Positions 19,070 to 31,099 of a DNA stretch of 64,000 nt are shown here, piece after piece. The stretch covers positions 17,540,318 to 17,604,317 of the forward strand of contig NC_079372.1 in NCBI RefSeq assembly GCF_021018895.1. Reading direction: 5' to 3'. Numbering within the stretch: the first letter of the stretch is position 1; every line of letters begins with the position of its first letter. The translations under genes were made by a program, and so were the position numbers. Under the pieces are notes generated by a model. It saw only the letters and a program-made list of their open reading frames with translations, did not search any database and was not told the DNA's origin. This DNA comes from Seriola aureovittata. Its lineage: Eukaryota; Chordata; Actinopteri; Carangiformes; Carangidae.

Positions 19070-20430
19070 AAAAATGGCTCGATTTCTAATCAAACAAAGG
19101 CTGAAATCAGAGGACAGACACAAAGTGGTGCGACAAAGGAAAGGAAACGAGGACTTGGAGCATACAGCGAGAAGAAAGGCAGGAGCCAAACAAGATAAGC
19201 ATAGGAAATTTGAAAAACAATGTACAGAAAAACTTGTATTTGTCTCCACGGATACAACCCTGGTTGGTGTTCACCACGCAAACCAACCTGCTCCAGTTTC
19301 AACAAAGTAACTCGGAGCGCCATTTCAAAACTACGCATCCAAGATCCGACAAAACGTATCCTCCCGTCAGTGGGCTCATGAAGCTTACTGCTTTGCTCTG
19401 TGAACAGGAAAACCTGACCCACAGGAACTCCTGAAGCAGAGAGTTTAACTCAGGCCTCTTGAGATCGCATGGATCTAGGTTAGAGCAACAAAACCCTTCT
19501 CAGACTGAAAAATAGTAAAAGAATGTTTTTGTTTTGTTTTTGGCAACAGCAGAACGTTCAAAAACTCTGACAAGGACCCAGTAGCAAGTAAAAGGGATTG
19601 AAATTGTCTGACTCGACCATTATGAGGCAGAGAAAAGACATCAAGCAACAGCAGATGTTGCTCGGTTTGTGTGAGGTTCTTGAAGTCTTGCAAGTGTGCG
19701 CACATTTGGCACCTCAAATATGCGAGTGCAAAGAGAAAGGGCTTGGTGGTCTCATGAAAACAAAGAAGAAATGCCCAAATTTATGAGTTTTCACTGCATC
19801 AATACACCAAGAGTCAAAGATATCAAAACTCAGAAATAATGAATTCCAAATTTTGATGCAGGAAAAGTGCTCCAACGGTTCCCGAGCCTCCTCCCTCCTC
19901 ACACTTTCACAGACAGCAGGGGGAAACGAACTAGAGTTGGAAGACCCACACCGGCTCATACAGCTTGCCCTTCTGACTGACCTCAACTGAACGTTCTGAA
20001 CTTGCAGCTTCAAGGGAGAGATAAGCTTCGCAGCCACGTGCCGAAGGCAGTCAGCCCACTCCAGAATAAAATAACTGTCCCCAAAACTCAGAGCTATCAC
20101 CACAAATGACCCATGACTGCTGCAGCACTTCAGCCACAGAGGATTTGTCGAGGCTTTGGGACGGATGAGGGGAGTGTTTGAATCAAGATTCAGTGATGTG
20201 AATGAGCACAAGGAGATTTTCATCTTTATTGAAAACCCCTTCCATGTGGCTATATCCTCTCTCACTCCGACTTTATTACACAGCTCTGCCCGTCTCATCA
20301 TGCTGCTCTGCTGGAGTTTGGTGTCTGAAGACAGACTTTCCCACTTTGAAACCACTTGTACGAAAAAAAGTAACGTCTTTCTTTTTGAGCACATACATGA
20401 CTCAGAGCATATCTTGAACGCTTCGTAAGG
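19070..20430 (+). pseudogene. Decayed hAT transposase (ZBED5/GTF2IRD2-like)
   Basis: No single open frame survives, but family-like blocks appear in the right order across shifting + frames. A basic N-terminus (19074-19310) comes first. A zinc-finger-type block follows (SNSERHFKTTHP, then DKTYPPVSGLMKLTALL and CEQE, 19280-19400). Next is LSDSTIMRQRKDIKQQ (about 19600-19650), then LALLTDLN, a stop, and SFKGEIS (about 19955-20020). Last is FESRFSDVNEHKEIF with IFIENPF (about 20170-20245). These resemble domesticated and mobile hAT proteins of the ZBED5/GTF2IRD2/SCAND3 group as I remember them. Several in-frame stops and frameshifts show it is dead. A 226-codon open frame on the opposite strand (19714-20394) is a shadow. 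A direct duplication, ACCAATCTGGCAACA, lies just upstream (18926 and 18993). Confidence 0.68.
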
Positions 20431-20539
20431 ATTGCAACAACAAACTACAGCTATAACATGAAGTCAGTCAAAGGCAAACCTAGGATTGCATTGGCTGCAT
20501 TACACATCTGTTGTGGGATGACAAATCCTTTGTTTAACA

Positions 20540-20690
20540 GTTGGGGCGGCTTCTGATGTTTTGTGGTGGCTTTTGTTACCTTTGGCTAGCTAAGCTAACC
20601 AGCTGCTATCTTTTGGTGCACAGATGAGAACGGTATTTGATCTTTTCATTCAGCACAAATGTGAACAAAATGCCAAACTACCCTTTATGG
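20540..20690 (+). repeat. Teleost interspersed repeat fragment (copy B)
   Basis: TTTTGTTACCTTTGGCTAGC, TAAGCTAACCAGCTGCT and AGATGAGAACGGTATTTGAT match the same fish repeat family as 7845-8010. It sits immediately 3' of the hAT relic. Confidence 0.55.
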
Positions 20691-20699
20691 CTTTTTTTT

Positions 20700-22440
20700 C
20701 TTCTTCATTTTACTACCCACAACGTTATGCTAACAAGTTAGCTGTATAAACTATGTCAGTGTTTACAGCTTTTTGCAGTGCCCCTAAGTTGCCAAAAAAA
20801 AAAAAAAAGAAAATTATACAAGAGTTGTCTGAGATATTATACCTTCCCCTCCCTTTTAACATATTAGTTTTTTATTCACTCATGTCAAGAAACATTGCTA
20901 CAAATGCTACGAGTGATTTTACCAGATGTATTTTAAAAAAGAAAAAAAAAAACTCAGGAAAGAAAAATTAGGATCAAACAATTCAAACATTCAGCACCAG
21001 GTTTCAAACGCGCCTTTTAACAGTAACTCATTCAAACATACCCCTTGTGCTTTGTATTCGCATGTAGCTCAGGGAGGGAGACAAAAAAAAAAAAAACTGT
21101 TTCCCGTAAAGTTGCATAAGGAACATAAAGCTGGAAAACATGAGGAATGTCAATGTAAGATTTGTACCACATGGCAAATTTGCATGGAAATTATGCCCCC
21201 ATTCTCTGCTCTTCCTTCAGGCAGACTCGTTTTCTGCCCACCACTTACCACCACCCCCCCACCCACCCCCCACCCTCTCCTTCACATTTTAAAGAATGGC
21301 TTTGGATGTTTTCTTGCTCCGAGCGTGTTTGCTGAGTCATTGTGTAAAAGCAGAGATATAGAGAGAGGTAACAGCTAAGAGCAAAAGCAAGCTGTGTGTT
21401 TCTACGCAGTGACTGTTGTGGATATAGATCATGTTGATTTATGGGCTAGCGCAGTCTCAGAGGCATTCTGGGATGCAGCAGGAGGACTTAATTCAACACA
21501 TCTGGATCTGAACTACACTCTATTGGCCGCTCCTCTCAGGTTCAGCATTGAGGCTCCTTTCTCTGTTGATGTCCAGGAGTCTAAGCTTTTCTGAGAGAAG
21601 ACAAAAATGCAGGTTTGTTATATTATCAAATACCAAGGCAAACTCAATCACTGGTTGCTTGGTAAAGCCATACTGAGCATGTATGAACAAGCAACAGCAG
21701 CAAGATGCTATATCTAAATGAGTATAAATGTAAAAAAAAACAAAAAAAAAACATTTGAACTTCTCCTCACTGCAAATCAAGTTGATTTAATTTAACTTGA
21801 AAAAAATAAAATAAAAAAATACTTGTTTCACTTATTCTGAATTTAATAAGTGACAGGGAGATTCTCCAAGGCATTAACATTACACGTTTATTGGCTACAG
21901 TCTTTACATGGTATATTTATCTTTCACAAATCAATTAAGAAACCATCTGAGAAACAGAAAGATTTAACTATTTAGATAGAAATTTTATATTTTAATATTT
22001 ATTTTTCAACATATATTAATGGGAATATAAAAAGAGGAACAGGTGAGGGTTTTTTTCCCCAGTAGCTAAAAAGTTGCTGAGTGAAGTGAACAACAGCTGT
22101 GTGTCACTGTGTTTGAGGGAGCAGGAGAAACAGATACTGTACACAAATCTGAAGGTCAGACACAAGTTACCTTGCAGCAAACTACAACAGCCCATGTGCT
22201 GATTTGACATGTGGGATCAGATGATAACTGTTATGTAACAGTGCACAACTCTTAGCCAAGTTCAGACTTAGTGTGTGTATGTGAATGTGTGTGTGTGTGT
22301 GTGAGAGAGTGAATGTGTGTGTGGGTCTTTGAGAGAGCGAGAGAAAAAAAAAAGGAGTAAAATGCTAAAGAAAGCACAAAAAGAACACATGTAAAAAATA
22401 TGTTGCAACATCAGTGAAATCAGACTGTCAACAAGAGAGA
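20700..22440. other. Intergenic DNA, no gene recognised
   Basis: AT-rich, with A-runs near 20796 and 21080, a C-rich patch at 21253-21277 and a weak (GT)n near 22273-22302. Open frames (for example 20926-21378) are low-complexity and unrecognised. Confidence 0.5.
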
Positions 22441-22442
22441 GG

Positions 22443-22443
<1 letters not shown>

Positions 22444-22488
<45 letters not shown>
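22444..22488. repeat. (GT)n microsatellite
   Basis: About 22 GT units followed by a CT run. Confidence 0.95.
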
Positions 22489-22489
<1 letters not shown>

Positions 22490-22540
22490 TCTCTCTATCT
22501 TTGCGAAGACCAGTTTGAGCTGTAGACCTTACGGAGTGAG

Positions 22541-22903
22541 CAGAGGCGCACCGTCAGGGGAGGCAAACCAGGCAACGTTTGGGGCCCCAAGGGGAAAAGG
22601 GGCCCCTGATGGTCCCTCACATTGGCACATTTTGCAACAACAACAACAACTACTGTAAACCCCCTTAAACCTCTGATAAAGACACTATACAGTGCACTGC
22701 TGCTGCCCCAAAATCCCCTAAATGGGGCCCCTGATGATGTGTGCTGTAGCTAGTGTCTACAGACTGCCTGCATGTGAGGCGTTCAGGGAACATGTGTGAA
22801 CTCTTGCATCTCCCGGTAGTCTACGTGTGTGTGCAAGTGTGTGTGTCGGGGGGGGGCTTCTTTGTTGCCTGTGTGCCCCCCCCAGAGTCTAGGATCACCG
22901 GTC
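22541..22903 (-). mobile_element. hAT-type MITE, copy 1 (inverted relative to copy 2)
   Basis: Begins CAGAGGCGCACCGTCAGG, a hAT-like terminal repeat, and ends at TAGGATCACCGGTC. It aligns along its whole length with the reverse complement of 45960-46273: GAGGCAAACCAGGCAA, GACACTATACAGT, GATGTGTGCT, CATGTGAGGCGTT-AGGGAACAT and GGATCACC are shared. A CAA triplet run (22635-22651) and GT expansion have changed its length. I could not see a target duplication. Too short to encode a transposase, so non-autonomous. Confidence 0.72.
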
Positions 22904-22910
22904 CTCACAC

Positions 22911-22912
22911 AC

Positions 22913-22970
<58 letters not shown>

Positions 22971-22989
22971 TGTGTGTGTGTGTGTGTGT
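22911..22989. repeat. (GT)n microsatellite
   Basis: About 39 GT units with one break (GTGGTG), immediately after the end of MITE copy 1. Confidence 0.95.
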
Positions 22990-23667
22990 CCTTGTAATTT
23001 TGCTACATTTTCACACATTGCAATACTTAAAGTTTTCTTTTAAGACAATAATAACACTGTTTCATGTGTCGTCTACTCCACTATCAGCATTTGAAAGCAA
23101 CATACAGGTTGAATTTCCAAAAGCTGCGTTCAATGTCAACATCATTTTTATTTTCATTCTTTTTTTGACGGTGAACTATTCTGTTTGTGTTTGTGCTTTT
23201 TTTGATGATGCTGATGAAAATTTAGAACATTAAATCCACCACAGCTGTTCACTCTGGCTCAGACTCTCCGTACAGTTCATCTCAGTTTCTGACCCGTTGT
23301 CAATATTTCTCCTCACCCTCATTCCTGGCTCATTGGAATGTGTTCGAGTACACGGTTCTAGATTTTGCAACTTTAGTTTGTTTGCAGTGAAAGAAAATTA
23401 CATTTGTTTTTAAATAAATACCATATATAAAAAAAAGGTGCTAAATAACTGAACGATATACACAGCTCCATTGCTTCAGTGTCAAACGAATAACGCCCAT
23501 CACTGACTTTGCTCAGCTTGATTACAATGACGCGATTGGCCAGTGAGTCCGGTCCCGACACACACGCAGTACGCTCTGCACAACCCTGAATGACAGGCAC
23601 AGAGAGGGGCGGCGAAGAGACAGGCGAGGATGGTAAAAACTTTATAGATCTTTTTGATTGGCCCAAC

Positions 23668-24120
23668 TGTTACGGTTCGGTTTTCTGTTGGACCCAAAAG
23701 CAGAACACAAGACCAGTTGGTAGCAAGAAGTTGTGGATTTATTGTAATAGGTAGAATGGTTGCAGAGATAGGTGGAGCAGTTGGACAGAGGCTGAGGGGC
23801 TGGAGGGGTTTCCTGGAGACACGGAGATACAAATTAATGTTGGCCGGCACGAGGAAAACACACCTGAACAGACTTCAGCACAAAGACTAGAGCGACCGAG
23901 AACGCCGTTACCACTGAGACAGGCTGAACAATCTGGTGATGAGGGGAGGGAGTGCCAGGCTTCTTATACTGTTGAGCTTGATGAGTTGATAGGAGGCAGG
24001 TGAGGAGGTGAAGCAGGAGCCAGGGAGAGGGAGTGAGCCACACACACACACACACACACACAGACAGATGGAAGCAGGGGAAACAGGAAAACAAGCTAGA
24101 GTCACAGCCTAACAGTGACA
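23668..24120 (-). mobile_element. Solo-LTR-like element 1
   Basis: 453 bp bounded by TG..CA on the minus strand (TGTCACTGTTAGG ... CCGTAACA). Flanking 5-mers CCAAC and CCACC match at 4 of 5 positions, as a mutated target duplication would. Reading the minus strand, a TATAAG box (23963-23968) is followed about 225 nt later by AATAAA (23738-23743), the order expected for U3-R-U5. A (CA)n tract (24038-24061) lies inside. No internal retroelement coding region is seen next to it. Class is probably a Gypsy-type fish retrotransposon; that is inference. Confidence 0.68.
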
Positions 24121-24169
24121 CCACCAATGTGGCAGTCTGAGAGATGGGTCCACTGTCAACACGTTTGTG

Positions 24170-24210
24170 AGCAAGAGAGAGAGAGAGAGTGAGAGAGAGA
24201 GAGAGTGGCA
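24170..24210. repeat. (GA)n tract
   Basis: Interrupted GAGAGA run just after the LTR-like element. Confidence 0.85.
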
Positions 24211-24579
24211 GATAGGGGCTGAGTGAACCAGTGCTTCACAATGAAATAAGATTTTACCAATTAGGAATACAAAAACAAATTTTATTATACACAGACCTTT
24301 TTCACCTGATGCGTGCCTGAAAAATCAAAGCAGAAGAAAAGAAAAGAAATTTATATATGGTGGTATCTCAGGTACACAATGTTCCTGTCCTCTGTTTGGC
24401 TATGCAGCTCACTGAGGTGATACACACACACACACACACGCACACACACACATAACCACACAGTGTCCTGTCTCCTGGGTCCAGAGAAATGCCAGCACAG
24501 TTCATTTCATTAACCCGCAACAATGGGATTGGTAAATGATCCATTTTTTACACACATGGGTGCAAGCTGGAAAAACCCT

Positions 24580-24622
<43 letters not shown>

Positions 24623-25550
24623 ACATGAAAAGACACACTCATCATCCTGCACACTTACTGTCTATTTGTATGCCCGGTGTTAGTGGTAAGTGTATACATA
24701 TGTATATAAACACACACACACACACACACACGCTAACTCACACACATGAGGGAGTGAGGAATTCTCCCGTATGTCAACAATGGGAAGCAAAGCAGCCTGG
24801 TGAGAGCCAAGTTTATGACAGCAGGAGGGGATGGAGTCCACTCTCCAGCAATTTGGCTGCTCATGTGCTTCTGAGAGCATGTCTTACATAATTCCCACAG
24901 GACACTACGCAATGGGTGGACACAAAGTACCTTCCTGAGGATGGAACCACTGTAGCTGGCAGGGATCTCGCTTCGGTATTTTCATGACTGACTTCAGCTC
25001 TGCAGTTCCCCTTTCATGAGGAACAGCTTGAATGTGCTTGGCATGTGTGTATTGTTTGTGTTTACAAAAGATCCTCCTGACACAATGGTCTACCATGTGT
25101 CATAGATGGGAAATTTGCTAACTGGAACCAGCCGTCAGCAAAAGTGATCGACACATAAAAAAAAAGAAAGTTTGACTTTGTGGGTAAAACACAGATTAGC
25201 CGCTTCTCATAACCTGCATCCAAGTGAGTCGATTTCACATCAAACTGGTCACAGCTTATCGCAAATTATGTGCTTGTTTATGTGCAAAATAAGGTTCACT
25301 ATCGCAGCATTACGATTCATGCTGTTAAGACATGGAAAACTGACTGTGGGGAGCGTTTTCGAGCCATTTTCAGGAGCCACAGAACTATCGGTTCTCAGTA
25401 AAAGCTTTGGCTTGCTCGTTTGAAAGAAAAAAAAAAATTTTCCATTGAGACTACTAGCAATTACACTTCAGTAGAAAGTAGTCTCCAGTGAAAACTGTTG
25501 ACAGCGAGATCTGTGGATTTACCACAGGTCACTGTTTCTGGAAAGACATG
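24210..25550. other. Intergenic DNA rich in CA microsatellites
   Basis: Three CA tracts (24422-24452, 24581-24620, 24710-24731) in non-coding DNA. The poly-His/Thr open frames here are microsatellite shadows. Confidence 0.6.
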
Positions 25551-25554
25551 TTGC

Positions 25555-25650
25555 TGTTGATCAGTGGTGAAACAAGTAATCCGATCCTTTACTTAAGTAG
25601 AAGTACAGAATTATTGTCGGCAAACTGTACTTAAAAAAGGAGCTATTTGT
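25555..25650 (+). repeat. Fragment of the fish TACTTAAGTA-type repeat
   Basis: ATCCTTTACTTAAGTAGAAG and GTACAGAATTATTG resemble the abundant teleost repeat built of alternating ACTT/AAGTA words. Related pieces occur at about 40870-40935, 41632-41720 and 56080-56195. Confidence 0.5.
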
Positions 25651-26272
25651 AAGTTTTGCTATTGCTACATAGACAAGCATTAACAGCTGTTTTACTTACC
25701 AGTCTAGTTGTGAGTTCAGCATCAAAACTTCATTCCTTTACTAAAGCTTTTCTCCAGCCTTGGAAAGCAACACCGAGGCTCAATTTAACAATGACACGAA
25801 CATAGCATAATTATATTGTATTTATATACACTACTGTGGAAGAAACATTTAGCATATGTTTATGTCAATTTATTGTCAAATGTCAATAGTATCAGGTTCA
25901 TAAAACATCACTTTAATGCATTGTTCCAGTTTGCATTATGCTTCTTTGTTTTCCTAATTTAAATGCAAGTGGAGAGGGAAAAAAAACAGAGTTGAAACTG
26001 CATGATTTTGACTCAATGATCCAACATAAACTTGAGATAAAGTAGTCGAGTGTGGTGATAACGTGTCTGTGAGATAACTGACACTCACTAAGAGAAGTAA
26101 AGCAAAATGAAACCTGCAGTTCAAAGTCAAAGTGTGAGTGGAAAAGTAGCATGGTATGCCAGAGACTGGTCTGTCAGGTTGAGAATTCATCTCCCTACGG
26201 CAATACACCGTGCCCTCGACTCACCTTGTCTACAAGCAATCATACCTCACTTTCTCTGGCCTCTCCATTTGT

Positions 26273-26276
<4 letters not shown>

Positions 26277-26345
<69 letters not shown>
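26277..26345. repeat. (TA)n microsatellite
   Basis: About 34 uninterrupted TA units, able to extrude as a hairpin or cruciform. Its Tyr-Ile open frames on both strands are artefacts. Confidence 0.97.
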
Positions 26346-26348
<3 letters not shown>

Positions 26349-26949
26349 TAAGATGGGAGTCTAGACACAGATAAAGCCCACCAACTATATGATAAACTCT
26401 TGGATATTTCCCTGCCTCTTCACAATATCCAGTTACTTTTAGTAACAACATCTGTCACCACTATCTGTCTTCTTTTTTATATTTTCTTTCCCTTCTTCTT
26501 TTTGTCCACATTAACATATGTTTTACATTTTAGGCACTGACCAGTGACGAAGGCAGAGTAGAGAAGAGAAATCAATCATTTTTCTTCCTTCCTTCTTTTC
26601 CTATTTCTCTCTCCCTTCGCCAGTTTGTTCTGCTTCATTAAAATCACCTCTAGCTGTCGGAGAGTCGTTGGGGCGGAGGGCCAGAGAGGCCAGGAGCTCA
26701 TGGGGTTGGGATTGGAGCGTGACCGCCAGACCCAGTCTAAAGACTTTCAAAGCATTTTTAACTGGTGTGACATACTGTAGTGATATCACTGGAGAGCATA
26801 AATTGTTGATTTACTTTAAACTAGTGAAAGCTCCTGGGGGACTTCGAGGCGTTCCAGTGCTAGATTAGATATATAGTCTCTCCAGCGTCTTCTGGATCCG
26901 TCAGTGTATTCTGGTCCTGGTCTTCAGATGCGAAGGAATAGCAGGTCCA

Positions 26950-27045
26950 CTCAATTGTTTATGTGTATAGCGCCAGAGACCACAACATACGTTATATCAA
27001 GGCACTTTACAGCGTAAGGTCAAAACTTAACATTACAGAGAGAGA
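26950..27045 (+). repeat. Teleost 'TATAGCGCC' repeat fragment (left part)
   Basis: TGTGTATAGCGCCAGAGACC, CAAGGCACTTTACAGCGTAA and GGTCAAAACTTAACATTACA match the left portion of a very common fish interspersed repeat. The right portion of the same family is at about 63518-63640. Confidence 0.6.
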
Positions 27046-27049
27046 GACC

Positions 27050-29340
27050 CGAGTTTGAAACCTCAACATATGTTGCCCCTGCATCTTTAATGTTACTCTT
27101 TAAAATGACTGTGCCTCTAAAACTTTGGTCTGTGTCCCTAATGTCTACCAAACACAAGAAAGATTTAAGTCTGACACCCTCTCACATCTAAAGACAATGT
27201 GCGATATGGGTTTTTAGTCTCACACAGTCTCGCAGAATTTCCCTCTGAAATTGTTTCCCATCATGCACCTGGTGGAAATCTACAGGAAGAAAAACTTTTT
27301 TTTTCCCCCTGACTTTTTTCCTCTTTGAAATTGTACATTACTATTATTATTATTATAACTTTTATTATACAGAGGAAGGAACTCAACGTATAAGTGTGAT
27401 TAAGTGTGATATGATTTCCTGTTTTATTTTGAAATTATTTTCCTTGTGTCCAGTTACCTTCACCCGCTAACTCGCAACTTGGTTTGTTGCTTCCTGTTTG
27501 GTGCTGGAGAAAGCGTCATAGTTTGTGGCTAGACTAAAACTTTACAATAATATTAAACATGTTTTATTTTATTAGAACGTCAAGATAAAAAAAAAAAAAA
27601 GACCTAAAGCTGCCCGGTGAGTCAGTCGCCTCACACCAAATGATTGAGATGATGAGTGCGCCGCAACTCTAGCAAAACTCATGATTTTATTGCGACATTG
27701 GACATTTCGTCTGTAACAGTAAAACTGCTTGAAAGCTTGTTGGATGTGATGTTGGCTTTAAAAGGAATTCTTTTTTTTTTTTTTTTTTAAATAAACGTTG
27801 TTTCTTCACTCAAGACGGCAGATAGCCAGTTAGCTTGGATTCACAGCTAAGGAAAAAAGTGTTTTCAAACTGCTTCGACAGCATCACACTGTCCGTTCAT
27901 TCACAGCAGATACAGTGGAGATGTACAATGAAGCCTGTTGCTCTTCTGTGACGCCCTGGATGTGTGATCCATCAGAAATGATTGATAGCCTCTATTATAA
28001 TCTGATTAAGTCTAAATGTCGAAAACAGTTTTCCTATTAACTCATTCAGGAGATTGCACTTTTGATTGGAAGGATTAAACAGGTAGATTTTACTCAGTAA
28101 ACTCATTTTATTGTGAGGTATCAGAACAAATTAGATATACTGAGTGAGTAAAGGAGCCATATAAAAGACTTTTGGAGGAGAGTGGTCCATTAGTCACAAG
28201 TACTAATATCATCTGTGTGTCTTCACTACACAGTACTGTCCAGTATGCTGGCAAATACTTAACAGGCTGTGATGTTATGATGTGTTAATGTGAGCACTGG
28301 CTTCATCATGTGTTTATCTAATGAGTCACGTCCCCTTAGGGAAGGCTGTGATGACCATAATCTATCCTCAATAGCAACTGCAGAGACACTTATTCCACCT
28401 GAGTGTGTTTCAGTCTGCAAGAGCATTCATATGTCCATGAATGTATATATGTGTGTGCATGCGCCGACATGCTTGTGTGTGAAAGTATTATCAGTTCTTG
28501 CGTAACATTACACATAGCATCGCTGTCACTGGCAGAGCAGAAATCCTCACCTCCGCTCTGAACCCCCGTTTAAACATTACGTATGTGTTTGCTGTAATTA
28601 AGCCTCAGTTGGCAGTTTAACACTAACACTTTTTAATGTGTTTCTGATCCAGCATGTTATTTAGAGTCTCTCTCTGTTGCTTTTCCACTTATTCATACAC
28701 TGCCTCTTTAAAATGAATGATTAAATCTTGCAAAGTGGTTCACATAAAGTACCCCTGAGGTTTCTAATTCAGCAGTTCCAAATGTTTTGGCATGTAGATT
28801 TCATGGTCAGTGTGGGATGCAGGACAAATGGCAATTTTGGGGAAGAGAAGAAGTAGAATAATAATAATGATAATAGGCCTACTTCAACGTGGTCCAGAAG
28901 AAATTACATTCATATTTGGCGATTCTGCAGCTCACAATTTACAACCAGTGTGTATATTTAGTGCCAGTGGTGGTAATGCGCCTTTACTTACAGAGATGAA
29001 ATCACAACTTCCGGTGTGGGGGTTTAGGCGGTGCGTGGGAATATAGCTTGTACAATTTTACCATACCATAAATCATGTAATCTTAACCATAGTTACCCAG
29101 GCACAGATATTGTAGAAATACAGTTTTGAGTGTTAAAAATACGTTTGCATTGAAAATAATACAGACCTCAAAGTTTTGTCCAATATTTCCACCAATAAAG
29201 TTGTACCAGCTCAGTGTGCCTATAGGAAGTAAGTGCAGATTGGACAGCTATGCATCTCACATTTACATCCATTGCCAACATTCAGACCTCTATGACCTGC
29301 CAGACATCAGTATGCTATATTGTTTTTCAGGAGCTAGTCT
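27050..29340. other. Intergenic DNA, no gene recognised
   Basis: AT-rich, with an ATT run (27339-27356), an A-run (27586-27600) and a T-run (27770-27788). Nothing coding stands out. Confidence 0.55.
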
Positions 29341-29345
29341 TGCTA

Positions 29346-29491
29346 GTTTGTCTCTACTGTATATGTCAGACCTGTGGCAACCTGCCCAGAATATACCCCG
29401 CCTCTTGCACAGTCAGCTGGGAATGGCTCCAGCCCGCTGTGATTTGTTGTTATTGATCCTCAAAGGATAAGTGCTTTAGCCAATGGATGAA
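29346..29491 (+). mobile_element. 3' fragment of a fish SINE-like element
   Basis: TATATGTCAGACCTGTGGCA, ATACCCCGCCTCTTGCAC, GGAATGGCTCCAGCCCGC and AAAGGATAAGTG correspond to the 3' body of the family whose fuller copy is at 50847-51124. The tRNA-like head is missing. Confidence 0.6.
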
Positions 29492-29738
29492 TTTCAAGCA
29501 AAAATTCAAAACATTTGATGGTTACAGGATCTCAATTGATCTCAAAGATTTTCTGCTTTTGTTCATTTTGCATTGCAGTCACATTTGGGTTTTGGACTGT
29601 TCGACAGATAAAAGATATTTTAACTATCACCTCTAACTGTGATAGAAAACAATTTAGAAATGTATAGCTGCAAGTGGCAATTCGTTGGTTATAAACATTT
29701 TGCACTCAGAGAGAAGCAGCTGAATTTTAGCTAATAAA

Positions 29739-30318
29739 TGCTTTGGTAGACCTACTCCCTATAACAACCTGAAGATATCTACCAAGTTTTATGGTGATTG
29801 GACAAATGGTTAATGAGTTATGGTGAACATTAGCTAAGCCCCGCCCTTAGTTATTTTGGTTGATGTCGGCCCTGTTTTGGCTGTTAATTATAGCGCCACC
29901 ATGTGGCCGAATGCGATCATGATTTTTGTGAAGAATTTCCAGATCATTTGTAGTTATGATACAAATTTTTGTGTCTCTGGCTCATTCCAGCTCTCTACAA
30001 ATTGAGCAAAGGCTTAAGATGGCACATATTGATGAATAGGCCCCACCAACTTCAATCAATCAATATGCCACTTCAGATTTTGGTAAATTTGGTCAAAATG
30101 TGTCTACCAGGTTCCTCCACATTTTCAGCATTTGTGGCGCCCCCTAGAGGTCAGTCTAAAAATGCATTGGTAGGCCTGTTTTGTATCATTGTCTGAAGAT
30201 ATCTACCAAGGTTTATGATGACTGGACAAAGGGTTACTGAGTTATGGGTATTATTCTATAAGCCCCGCCTTTTGTGAAGATATTTTTGTTAATGGCGGCC
30301 ATGTTTTTCGACTGATAG
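29739..30318. repeat. Two diverged tandem units, period about 424 bp
   Basis: GAAGATATCTACCAAG recurs at 29771 and 30195. The flanks AATGC-TTGGTAG-CCT, TGA-TGGACAAA-GGTTA-TGAGTTATGG, AAGCCCCGCC and T-GGCGGCC/TGTTTT are also shared. The intervening sequence contains GCGCCACCATGTGG and GCGCCCCCTAGAGG words typical of fish repeats. A third, more distant piece (about 30960-31060) has GTCAAATTTCAAGTCAATCA. Confidence 0.72.
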
Positions 30319-30452
30319 AATAGATCATAGGTCACATAGATCACAGGCCATATACCAAATTTTGTGTTGCTAATCTCACAATTTGTAAAGTTTTATTTAT
30401 TTTACTGTTGTTTTAAATCATGCAAATTAGCAAAAGAATTATCCAGCTGGGC

Positions 30453-30866
30453 TGTTACGACCCTCTTAAGGAAACTATCCGGGGGACATGGGGAGTAACT
30501 TAAAGTATCTGAAAATCTCTAAACTCCCTGACTGGCCACAAAACATGAGAAAACTGGAAAAAGAAAAAGGCAGAGGACCGCATACAAAGCTTACTCTGCA
30601 TTAATAAAGTTGTTTGCACAACAGGAACACTTCAATTGGCAAGGGCAAGAAAGAATCTTACTCACAAGGCCTAAAAACAACCCCAGCAACAACACAAAAG
30701 ATAAATAGGCAGCTTAGTGGCCAAAAAGGGCAGAAACACCAGTTGTGGGAGGGTTGTTTAGATGTCCGCTGACGGGGAAGTGAGGAACAGCTGACAGTCA
30801 TCTGCTACAGGCTCCAGGTGAGATGATTCAGGCATCTGATTAGGGAAAAAAGGGGAGGGCATGACA
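30453..30866 (-). mobile_element. Solo-LTR-like element 2
   Basis: 414 bp reading TGTCATGCCC ... GGTCGTAACA on the minus strand, the same terminal pattern as element 1 (TGTCA..TAACA). A CTATTTAT TATA-like box is near 30700-30707 on the minus strand. I could not see a target duplication or a minus-strand AATAAA, so the boundaries are less certain than for element 1. It lies between pieces of the 424-bp repeat family. Confidence 0.5.
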
Positions 30867-31099
30867 GACCTGCAACACACTTGGAGAACAAAACAACACT
30901 CTTTGGGAACAAAACACACCAGAACATCAGTGGATGTTGCACAGACTTTCATTATTTATTTGGCTTTTTTGTAGTGCACATTGAGCTGGACGTGTCTGTC
31001 AAATTTCAAGTCAATCAGACCAATGGTGTGAGGGGCGTGGATGGGGCGAATAGGGAGTGAATATGAGGCTGGGGATGTAGACAATGCATCTTGTTATAT

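Noticed and set aside
19714..20394. 226-codon minus-strand open frame
   Set aside because: It lies antisense to the hAT transposase relic, whose blocks are on the + strand. Its own translation shows no domain.
22753..23233. Cys-Val-rich open frames
   Set aside because: Translations of (GT)n microsatellites; the same applies at 3750, 24523, 31778, 34255, 44132, 57008 and 59157.
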